From positions 3,767,001 through 3,831,000 of the forward strand of contig JAWHQI010000257.1 in NCBI GenBank assembly GCA_033032865.1: a DNA stretch of 64,000 nucleotides. Direction: 5' to 3'. Under the pieces are notes generated by a model that saw only the letters and a program-made list of their open reading frames with translations, ran no database searches and was not told the DNA's origin. The stretch is from Dactylorhiza incarnata. Lineage: Eukaryota > Streptophyta > Magnoliopsida > Asparagales > Orchidaceae. Of the stretch, positions 54,525-64,000 are shown piece by piece. Position 1 is the first letter of the stretch; the number at the start of each line of letters is the position of its first letter. Made by a program: the position numbers and the translations under genes.

Positions 54525-54824
54525 TAGTTAGCTTCCGCGAGTGACCTTGTAGTGAGGAAATGATGTACAGGGCAAGAGCTCTTATTTTTTTGTAACCTTG
54601 TTATCTTTATTCAGTTATATCTGTGGACATTTACCTCTATGGTTTTAATTCATGTGATTATGTGGACTTACCTTCTCTTTATTGTACTTTTCTTCGTGAT
54701 CGATTTGGCCGGCAGGATCGGCGTTTTGTGGTGGCGACCTTCCCGAGCGAAGGTGTCACCGCAAAACGGCGGTCCTGGGCCTAAGACCCGGTGGTTTTTG
54801 CAAAAAAAAAAATGGGGTCTTACA

Positions 54825-56829
54825 AGTGGTATCAGAGGCCTCGATCTGAAGAAAAGAAGTCCACAAACCCTGGGCCACCCCGCGCAAGTTTAGTTTGAGG
54901 ACAAACTAAGCAGCGGAAGCAGTGGTGTGCCCATATGGGAATCACATTGAAAAAGGTCCACTTTTAACTGAATCTTCTTAGTCAAATCTCTTTACGAGTG
55001 TCAAGTTATCTTTTGTAGCCTGTGGCGAACCCTGCCCCCAGCAGGAAATACCTCCGGCTGCAAAGAACTCTTTAGATAGTCCTTTAGTCAACAAGTTAGA
55101 CTCAACCCCACTAGGATACGTGACTTACTTCGACAATTTATACCGTGACCTAGTCCGAAATAGATCGAAAGCATAACTTTTGGTGAAGGTACGAGGATAC
55201 TCAAAGGAGGCTAGAGAAAGGAAGATTGACACATAAGCAGAATGGTATGAGACTCATAGACTCAATCCTCATATTTGTGACAAGATTATATTAAGACAAC
55301 CACTGTGACAAACACCGAGGGTCGGATGAAATTGAAGTCCAGAAGGGACCCGTTTGGGATTGGGTGACATATTGACCCTGATAAGGTTGTCGTAGAAGGT
55401 ACCTAGAAGAGCCTAAGGTATGGAGTACACCAGTGAGCCCCAAGATAGAACCCCAAGTCTAAGGTTGTATGCCATAAGAATTGTTTGCATATTTGGGACG
55501 AATATACCTTGGTGATGTTGAAGATACTCTACCCCAAAATAGATAATGGCTTATCTTTTGTTTATTGGGGGCTTGTCTTTTGTTTATTGGGGCGTACCTT
55601 TTGTTTATTGAGCCAACCATTGACGGACTTAGATTTCCTTTAGACCTAAATTAGAGAATTTTGGTGTCGTGAACAAAATGTTTTTGAAGTCGATCTTACT
55701 CAATGTTACTTGAGAGAAGACGAGACGGTGAAACAGTACGTTTGGGATGATGATCGGTGGTAGTACCAGGGCAATGGATAGACATCATTTGGGTCGGACA
55801 ACAACTTGCCCTTAGTTTGAATCATTGGAAATGTAAAGTCGCCAGGATTAATCATTTAAGGATGTCGATGTCCTAGTATAGAAGTTAAGGGCGGAGATTA
55901 TATCTTACAAGTTGTAGTTGAAGTTCTTGTGACTTCAAGCGTTCGGAAGTGATTAACTCATGCCTTGATAAAAATTCATGCCCCGACATGGTTGAAAAAT
56001 TTTGTCTACAATAATAATGCTTAGACCTTGGGAGCTTTGATGATGAATAACCAGAGATCTTAGACGATGACTTGTTAGATTTGGAATATAATGTTTGATT
56101 TCACTATGGTAAGAATGATCTAAGTTTATCTCGCTTTAGACCATTTGAGAGTGATCAAGACTAGCATAAGTGGAAGTGACAGGACTTTGGAGAAAGGAAC
56201 GTGATAATATTTCCTTGATAAAAATTGAATTGTGAAAAACCCCAAGGTATCAAAATTTTGTCGTTATGAATAGAATTTCATGAAGAAAGCGATTGAGAGT
56301 CATCTTATCATCGTGATTGGTTAGCATATACTCATAAAAGTTCACAGGTGCACCCCCATTAATATTTAAGGATGGGATTGGGACGCTAAACGATTTGATT
56401 AGACCCGTCAATAGTAAGAACTAGAAAAGTTGTAAATTGGAAATGATTGGTTATGCGGACGTACCTGAAAGAGTAAGAATGTGAATGCGAGAAGAAAACT
56501 TTAGAGGCATAAGAGTCTGCCCAGGTTAGAGTGGAAGTTCGAGGATAGATTGACCAAGGTAGCTAGGTCACCCCAGTCAGGATAGATGATACGACGGGCG
56601 AGTCTTGCGGCGCAAGAAGATTACAGAGGTTAAGACATGTGGTTATTTAGGGTCAGGAGGAGCACAACTTGGAGCCACCAGGGATGGTGTGGCATAGATA
56701 GTCGGTGCTCTTCGAGCCAGGAATAACTTTGACTCTTAGGGGATGTTACGTTCAGTCACTCGCGGTGAAAACCCCGCAAGCCTAACCTGAATTTCAAGGA
56801 CGAAATTTTTTTTTTTGTTTATTGGGATT
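54825..56829 (+). other. LARD-C internal region, non-coding
   Basis: The primer site TGGTATCAGAGGC at 54827-54839 matches tRNA-iMet. A leader fragment (GAGGACAAACTAAGCAGCGG, then AGTGGTGTGC and GGTCCACTT) is comparable with the Gypsy-A and B leaders. The rest has stops in all frames and no domain. CTTTTGTTTATTGGGG is repeated three times around 55555-55610. At the 3' end the lineage block (AATTTCAAGGACGAAATT) is followed by a T run and GTTTATTGGGATT instead of a proper polypurine tract. Confidence 0.85.
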
Positions 56830-59800
56830 TGTAACATCCCCCAGACAGCTAGACCCCCCAGGTGAATCTGTCCTGACAAGGTCATGACAAGGCCTTGGTA
56901 GAGTAGAAATCCCTTTAACTTAGGCAAATTAGGGTTGAAAGTGCCTTGGACTGCAAATAGCAATTTCCAGTGACCAAGCTTAGGGTTGGACTTTAGGGCC
57001 TCAACTTGACCATTTGACCCCACCATAGTATCCCTAACCCTTTAAGGGCCCCCTTAGGGCACCAAGGGCCCATTGGGGTCAACCAGGGAGGTCAAACTGA
57101 CCAAAGTCAACCCTAACCCTAAAATGGTCAAAGTAGCCTAATTAGAGTCAATTAACCCTCACCATGCCAAAATTGACCACTCATCTAGGTCTAGAATATC
57201 ATGAGAGACCTAGTGGACCCAAAAGCCCCATCATGGGATCCCCAATGGTGCAAATTGACCAAAATGCCCCTTTAGGTCAAAAATGGCAATTCTTCATTAA
57301 AAGCCCTAATTGACCATCACCATGTTAAATTGACCCTACCCTTAGGGTTATCATGTCATAGGGGACCCAGTGGACCAAAAAGCCCCTTGACTGGGTCAAC
57401 CCTAGGGCTCAATTTGACAAAAGTCAACTTAGCCTGTTTTGGTCAAATCAACTTGAATTGGGTCAACCAAGACTCATGTGACCAAATTGACCCCACCAAT
57501 AGTTTCTAAACCTAATTTGGAATCCAAGGGACCCAAAAGCCCCATCCTAGGGTCACCCAATTGTTCAATTTGACCAAAAGTCAAACTTGCCCAAATTAGG
57601 TCAAATCTCTTAAACCTAGCCCAATCCCTTTGGGCCAAGCCCAAATTGGCCCCTTGACCATCACCCTTGGCTGGTAATTAACCCAGGAGAGAGAGGAAAA
57701 TCGGCCATGATGAGTAGGAGAGAGAAAAACCCAATTTTGGAGGAGAGAGAAGGTGGTGTTCATGGCCATTAAGAGGATACACCCCTTGGAATCCCCATTG
57801 ATGTCCCATTTCATCTCCCCTGATGAATGTGGAGGGAATTCCAGGAGTTTTCTGGAGGAATTGAAGGCAAGGGGGATGCATTAGGGTGGCCGGCCATGGG
57901 GGAGTGGAGGGGTCACATGGTGATCTCTTGATGGAGCCCTCCTCCCATTAAATTGAGGCCTCCATTAGCTTCATAAGGGGGAGAGGAGTTGAAACCCCCA
58001 TTTTCCCGACCCTATCAGTGCTCAGAGGATGGCTTTTCCATGGCACCCAAAGCTCCAAGGAGGAACAATGGCGGCCGGCAATCGGAGCCACGATTCACAC
58101 CAAATGAGGTCCGATCCTTCTCCTCCTTACTCGTGCTAGTATCTTAGATCGAATTAGGAGAGAAATCGGGCTCAAAAGAGCCCGATCGGAGAGTTGAAAT
58201 TTCAGATTTTCCATGAAAATTGCCCCCTTGAGTTCGCCGGAAACCGCCCCTCCGGCGGCCGTGCCGCCGCCCGGCGATAGCCCTCACCTCGACGGAGGTG
58301 GTGGCGGTGGTGGCCGGCCAGGGAGGTGGCCGGGTGGCCGGGAATTGGCCCTGGAAAGCTACAGGAATTTTGCGTTTTCTTTGGGCTGGTTTCGGATAAA
58401 TGGAGAAGATGAACAGTGTTCTCTTTTATTTTATTGTTTTATTTATTTGTTTTATTCTCATTATTATGTAGTAAATGGTTTTAAATTTTAAAAATAGATA
58501 GAGTCCCCTACTGAAAAAGTGCCCAACATAAAAGTTGTAGGCCTTGACCCCTAGAGTCATACAAAATTGACTTCACTCGATTTGGAGTCCTGGTTTGACC
58601 TCAGCACCCATTTTAGTGCAAAGTTTGACTGAACTTTGAATGGGTGCCCACACCAAACCACTTGTCCAAATGACTTGATATTTGGACCAGTAGTGAGTCA
58701 TACCTAGGGCTATGTAATATCCAAAAATCAGATTTTTTGGAGAAACTTTTCCTAAAGTTTTTGTAGAAATTTAATAATCCTTACATAAATTATTTGGAGG
58801 GTCAAATGACCTCCAATCTCCACCAAATTTTGGTGGGGTGTTATTAGGGCCATGATAAATCACTGGTTAAAATCTCAACTCATTTGGAGTTCTTTTGATT
58901 AGGAAATCATTAAGCCAAAAATTTGTCCATTTAGGGGAAATTTGTGAATAAGGGCTATTTGGGACTTTTCATGGTCAAACCACCTCCAATTGGAGTGGGA
59001 TTTTGGCCACTGCCCTAATATCACCCAAATCACCTCTAAGAGAGTTTTGGGGTCATGGGGAGTTGGTTTGCCCTAGGACTTGGAGTAAGAGCACCTTGGG
59101 GTGCAAATAGCCAAGTAGAGAATCTTTGGCCAATAAGGTCTTTTGAGACTTGATACTTCTTAGGAAGATCAGTGGGATGAAGTTGAGACCCCATGAAGGG
59201 TTTGGTGAGCATTGGAGTTGTTTTGCTCAAGGTCATAGGGTTGACCCCTATGGAGTGGAATTTGGGGTTGTGAAGGACATATGGGAGTTTGTCCTTGGAG
59301 AGGGGTGTATTGGACTCCTCTGACTTTTATAAGTGATAGGATACCCTCACAAGAAGTTTGGGTGGATTTGGAGAAGTTTAGACCCTAACCCTAGGTTAAA
59401 CCCTAATGGGGTGCAATTAGAGGTCAATGAAGGGAGTGGGGTCAAACATTATTGGTTTGACCTAAGATTTTGTATGGTAGGTCCTAGTGACCAGAGGAGC
59501 CTCCCTTGTGAAGTTGAAGAGGTTTGGAGTTGTCAAACCTAGGTAATAAATCCTTGGGTGGATTTGTAAATAATTAGGGTTTTGGGTTTTAGGGAGAAAT
59601 ATTACTTAATGGTTTACCATTTTCTGTCACAAACTTGGTTTTAATGCTATTGATCTCTGGAAGAATCTGTTAGACCATGAGAAGACTTTTTGGGGTTCAA
59701 AGTGTAATATTCCATATTGTAGACAACTTTTGGGAGGATCAATAGTAGGGTGTTAAATTACTGTAATTGCATGAAACTTTGCAGGATGTCTTTTCATACC

Positions 59801-62180
59801 AATATGTACCCACTGTAATTTTCTCATAATTTATGGATTAATATTTTTGGTATCTCTAGTTCATTTTGGAATTATTTACAAATATATCCTTTGAGGAAAT
59901 TACAAAAGTAACTTCTGTGTTATGTGGTCAAACTTGGTAGACCTGAATATTTTAGTATGATTCACCACTGTATGAATTTGCATAAGATTGGGAGTCCATA
60001 TGAGGGTACCTCCTTTGGAATTTATTGGTAATAAATGAGTTTTGGAATTTTTAAAAATAGCAAATCTTGCAGTATTTCCCTAAGATTTCATGACTACTGA
60101 TTAATAGGTACTTTTGATTTATGTAAAAATTTAGGCAGGCATTGGATGTCAGGAAAGCATACTTGCAGTTCAAACCTTAGGAAGTGATATTTTGGAAAAA
60201 AATGATTTAAATACTATTATTATTTGGAAAATTATGAAGCTCTGGATTTGGTCTTAAATACGTAGTATGGTCCTCCAATAAAATTGTTGAATCATAGGAT
60301 CGAGTATTTAGTGTACTCCCCTTCATGAGCATCAAAGCGTTGAGGATGGTCTGCGTTTAGCAAATTGACAATTTTGGGGTTGTAGGCCAAATTGGATCAT
60401 ATTGATTGGAAAGTGAGGGCCTAATGGTAATTATATGGATATGAGAGGACCCTTGGAGAGAATTAAGGTTTGATGGGTCCTAGGGTGGTGGGGTGCCATC
60501 CTTGGGGTAGGTCGTCCTGTGGATGACGAAAGATCATCTTTTGTCTATTAGGACCTAAAAGCTCTTAGGTTTAGACCGGGTGAAATGTTAAGAGGGTTTC
60601 TTATGGGTAGTAACTAAAGACATTAAGTGTCTTGGGAATGGGAACTTTGGGGTGTCAACCCATTGTAGTTCCTAGTACCGTAGCGAGCCCCTCACAGGGT
60701 AACCCTCGGGAAGTCCAAGTCTAACCCTAACTCATAGGAGTAAGACATTGTACAAGATTAACTAATAACACACTCAGCCACACCCTGTGGTTTCGGAAGT
60801 TTAGTTGGATTGGTTGTCCGAGCGGTGGGCTCGGTGGCTGTTGCAGCAGACCGGTTAGTCTGGTGAGCTTATGGCTCGGAAGGTTATTGATGACGGGCAG
60901 GTTAGCCCGGGGAGCTTTTGGCTCGGAAGGTTAGTGATGACGGGCAGGTTAGCCCGGGGAGCTTTTGGCTCGGAAGGTTATTGATGGCGGGCGGGTTAGC
61001 CCGGGGAACTCATGGCTCAGAGATAGGAAGTAGAACATGTTGCATGTGCACTGAAGGTGGTGGGTCTTCGGTATTGGACGGTCGTTCACACCGACGTCAA
61101 TACGTTGACTCGGCGAGTGTGGTTTTACACTTAGCCTTGATAGTCTGGCGGTCCAGTCAGCAAGAGTACGCAGACGCTCCGCGGGTATAGTGGAGGCGTA
61201 CAATAGGTCTAGGTTGGGTAGTGTGAATGCCAACCTAGAGGTGGGCGGGGCCCAACCCACCGCTTCCGTTTGCCACTACGGGAGTATCCTGGGAGTCTAG
61301 CTCGCTCCAAAAAGGGGGAACTAAAGGTCTATGCGCATAGAGTCGTAGTGTGTGAGTTGCACTTGTATGATCATAGCATAACAGCATACTTGCATGTCAT
61401 AGCATAAACATTGCATTCAACCTACCCCTAACGTATAAGTCGGTTATGGGACTTCTTATACGGTAGGCCCTGCTAAACGACCCCTTGGTCTATAGGTTTG
61501 TATGGGCATTCCTATAAATCAATGGTTACCTTTATATTTACTTTACTTGCCAATTATATATACTGCTTACTGTTCTTTACCTGCACTTTACTGTGCTTAC
61601 TTAATGCTTCATATATATATGCACCTGTGTAGTTCTAGTTCCGCTGTCACCTGCTTGTTTCCACTCTGCCTTTGGTCCTCCTTTTCACTCCTCCCCGCTC
61701 GGTGCCTAGGAGCCACGGGTTTAGGGGCGGGGGATCGTTGACTTAGTCTTTTTGACTAACGGTCGGTGGACCATATCATTTTAGGAAATCGAGGAGACGC
61801 AGCAGCACCAGAGGCTGGAGCAGTCGGAGGCGGGCCAGTCTAGTACAGGAGCACAGGATTCAGGATCTGTGAGTGATTAGTAGTTAGCTTCCGCGAGTGA
61901 CCTTGTAGTGAGGAAATGATGTACAGGGCAAGAGCTCTTATTTTTTTGTAACCTTGTTATCTTTATTCAGTTATATCTGTGGACATTTACCTCTATGGTT
62001 TTAATTCATGTGATTATGTGGACTTACCTTCTCTTTATTGTACTTTTCTTCGTGATCGATTTGGCCGGCAGGATCGGCGTTTTGTGGTGGCGACCTTCCC
62101 GAGCGAAGGTGTCACCGCAAAACGGCGGTCCTGGGCCTAAGACCCGGTGGTTTTTGCAAAAAAAAAAATGGGGTCTTACA
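56830..62180 (+). repeat. LARD-C 3' LTR, 5351 bp
   Basis: Direct copy of 49474-54824 at a constant offset of 7356. It carries the same candidate exons (58040-58108 and 61785-61880) and tandem array. It joins the Gypsy-A frame at 62181. Confidence 0.95.
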
Positions 62181-62185
62181 GAGCG

Positions 62186-62504
62186 TGTTGGTGATGCGGC
62201 TTATCGGCTTGCACTATCTGCAGAGCTGAGCGGTCTACACGACGTGTTTCACATTTCAGTTTTGAGAAAGGCAGTGCAAGAGCCTACTCACATCGTTGCG
62301 GTTGGCAAAGTGCCGGTTGATGGGTTGTCGACGAAATTCAAGCCCTTACGCATCGAAGATACCGAAGTAAAGCAGTTGCGGAACAAGTCCATTCGGATGG
62401 TGAAAGTCCGGTGGGATAATTGCAGCCGAGAGGAGCTATCTTGGGAGAGAGAGCAAGCGATGCTTGCGGAGTACCCCGAGCTATTCCTCTCAGGTAATTT
62501 ATAA
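62186..62504 (+). pseudogene. pol: Gypsy-A pol C-terminus after LARD-C
   Basis: Continues the integrase tail ([30 protein letters not shown]) and the chromodomain-like end (VKQLRNKSIRMVKVRWDNC, EQAMLAEYPELF), ending at TAA 62502-62504. Removing LARD-C and one GAGCG restores the frame, with the codon CGT split across the insertion. Confidence 0.93.
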
Positions 62505-62550
62505 CTGTAATTCCTGCTATTACTGTTTTCGAAATTTCGGGACGAAATTC

Positions 62551-62568
62551 TTTTAAGGGGGGTGGAGT
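62551..62568 (+). other. Gypsy-A polypurine tract
   Basis: TTTTAAGGGGGGTGGAGT lies directly before the 3' LTR, behind an AATTTCGGGACGAAATT block. Confidence 0.85.
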
Positions 62569-64000
62569 TGTAACACCCCAAAATTCTTAGTTCAGCGAAG
62601 TAGGCGGAGTGGTAGTGCTGCGCTCGGGATAGGCTAAAAATTCCACAACAGTTCTCTGCGCACGACCATTGTCCTCTTCGCGCACGACCAGTGATCGTGC
62701 ACCAATGATCGTGCGTTCATTCGCAAGGAATCGGAGTTCTGTCTCGGCTTATCGCACGACCATTCCCCTCTTCGCGCACGACCAGTGATCGTGCCCCTGT
62801 GATCGTGCGCCCTATTTATTCTGCTCCGCGATTTTGAGCGGAGAAGACGATCCGGCCGTCCAAATCTTTTGGAATCCGATCCAATGGCTAGGATTAAATG
62901 CTGGAGGGTCTTAGGGCTTGTGAGAGGAGATTAATCCTCATTCTTTTGAGGTGTTTCTCTCTCCTAGGCTAGAGGAAGAAGAAGGAGGTAAGGACGAAGA
63001 AGGAGAGATCCCGCCATTGACGGAGCTCCGGAGCTCCGTTTCGCGAGCTGTTTCCAGATCTGGAGAGTGCAGCCCGGTGCGGTCGTTTCCCTCCGTCTAG
63101 AATCTCGGATCCATGGCGAAGAAGAACGCTCCTAGGGTAACGATTCTTCCTCTCGATTCTTTGGACTTGTCATTTGTCCTCTCCTTCATTTCTCTATGCT
63201 TGCATGAGGAATCCCTTTCACCAAATGGGTGAAGTGTAGGATTTTCCTCAAGTTCTTCAGAACTCCGGGTCGATTGTGTCCGTCCCCGGCATATTGCATG
63301 TAGAAAATCCGGTAGTCGTGCGGATTTAGGCATTGTGTGTGAAGCCTATTCGTGGTCGTGAGCCCGAATCGGTGATGCTTGATTTGCGACGTTGCATTTA
63401 GGTTAAGCCTAGAATGCGTGCCGGAGAATGACTCCGTGAAATCATCTTTAGTATTGCGGGATTTAAATTGTAGGCATCTTGTGAAGATCCTAACGAAAGC
63501 CCCATGCTTGAGATTGGATGAAGGCAAACCTTCACCACGAAATTGATGCGGAGTATTTTGTACCTCCTTTGTTGAATATTTGTGAAGCCTAGATCCTTGC
63601 GAAGGGGTTAGGTGCGTAGCTTATATTTTGTGTAGCACGTGAAAGTGCTAAACTCTTACGGGCCGAGGTGAAGCCGTACCCGCGTCGTGCGATAGATCGC
63701 GACGATTAGAGCACGGGCAAAGCTAAACCGAACCGGTTTCCATGCAGATCGGTAAGAGGTCCTTACCTCATGTAAGCCGTGTGATCATGGAAGAGGTCGT
63801 GGAAGGTGATTTTCCTAGACCGACCAAAAGCTCTTTTTCCCACCTAAGGCGATGGCCCTTACGGTGGAGTGTTTTGTGGAATTGATGTTGTTAGCCTCAT
63901 GCGGTTGTTTAGGCGGTTGTGGGGAACCTTTGGGTGAACCCAACCAACATCATGTGCATACCTAGGTTCCCTCCTTTTTGATGCTCAACCTAGAAGATTG
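62569..64000 (+). repeat. Gypsy-A 3' LTR (cut by window end)
   Basis: The first 1432 bp of the LTR, matching 34196 onwards. It contains one more ATGATCGTGC unit than the 5' LTR and the mini-exon 63113-63136 with the better donor AGG-GTAACG. About 530 bp remain outside the window. Confidence 0.95.

Larger units (their letters stand above)
49474..54824 (+). repeat. LARD-C 5' LTR, 5351 bp
   Basis: Exceptionally long LTR. The first 900 bp are rich in short GGTCAA/TTGACC and CCCTAA motifs. It includes candidate exons 50684-50752 and 54429-54524, a 47-bp tandem array (53500-53665) and an ATATATAT box near 54256. It is the same length as the 3' LTR; two substitutions were seen by eye (49883 C against 57239 T; 50924 A against 58280 G). 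Confidence 0.95.
49474..62180 (+). mobile_element. LARD-C: large non-autonomous LTR retrotransposon derivative
   Basis: 12,707 bp: 5' LTR 49474-54824, internal 54825-56829 (2005 bp), 3' LTR 56830-62180, target duplication GAGCG (49469-49473 and 62181-62185). The interior has a tRNA-iMet primer site but no protein-coding sequence. LTR ends (TGTAACATCCCC..GGGGTCTTACA) and the layout resemble Gypsy-A and Gypsy-B, so mobilisation by a related autonomous element is likely. Confidence 0.95.
34196..64000 (+). mobile_element. Gypsy-A: Tekay/Del-like retrotransposon split by two nested insertions
   Basis: 5' LTR 34196-36159, primer site at 36163, gag, protease, [Gypsy-B], RT-RNase H-integrase, [LARD-C], integrase tail with chromodomain-like end, polypurine tract, 3' LTR from 62569 to the window edge. 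Removing the two insertions with one copy of each 5-bp duplication restores a contiguous reading order. Order and C-terminus fit Tekay-type chromoviruses. One nonsense codon (TAG 47342-47344) and the insertions make it defective. Its own target duplication cannot be checked because the right end is outside the window. Confidence 0.95.

Overview
The window looks like heterochromatic, repeat-dense nuclear DNA of a flowering plant. I see no ordinary host gene, rRNA, tRNA or CRISPR array. Almost everything supportable is transposable-element sequence: Ty1/copia and Ty3/gypsy retrotransposons with tRNA-iMet-type primer sites, a LINE 3' end, Tourist/PIF-like MITEs, and many tandem and inverted repeats. 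The species cannot be named from the sequence alone.

Layout, left half. 1-1510 is unassigned repetitive DNA. 1511-7308 is a complete but dead minus-strand Copia element with 174-bp LTRs, an imperfect TTTGA/TTTGC target duplication, three in-frame stops and one frameshift. 8133-9025 resembles a solo Copia LTR. 10601-12937 is a long inverted repeat whose arms enclose a gypsy 3'-end fragment. 13795-16100 holds a G tract and a minus-strand TAT-type gypsy remnant (gag start, PBS, LTR with two tandem arrays). 18343-20690 contains LINE RNase H-type 3' ends in direct duplication. A dispersed LTR-like family lies at 18935, 22255 and 29580, always on the minus strand. 23424-25560 is a TAT gag-LTR-PBS-gag tandem. 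27251-27371 and 27603-28930 are Tourist/PIF-like elements; the second carries a GC-rich minisatellite that flips orientation internally. 30547-31688 is a broken Copia RT/RNase H.

Layout, right half, is a readable nest. A minus-strand LTR (LTR-D, 31689-34195) lies in the Copia fragment. Gypsy-A (34196 to beyond 64000) lies in LTR-D. Gypsy-A is itself interrupted by Gypsy-B (37990-46715, TSD AGATC) in the protease/RT linker and by LARD-C (49474-62180, TSD GAGCG) at the end of the integrase. Gypsy-B keeps intact gag and pol frames and near-identical LTRs, so it may be autonomous. LARD-C has two 5351-bp LTRs with only two differences seen by eye and a 2-kb non-coding interior. A, B, C and D belong to related Tekay/Del-like chromovirus families.

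Most notable observation: in Gypsy-A and Gypsy-B the gag frame has no ATG at its start. Each LTR instead contains a 24-nt ATG mini-exon followed by a GTAAYG donor, and the gag frame begins directly behind a TATAG acceptor in the matching phase. A second 77-82-nt intron-like segment separates gag from protease at the same place in both elements, and its removal joins the two frames. The first inferred intron (about 1.63 kb) would contain the primer-binding site, so spliced RNA could serve translation and unspliced RNA reverse transcription. LARD-C and LTR-D keep similar small open exons inside their LTRs. These splicing events are inferred from sequence and need RNA evidence.
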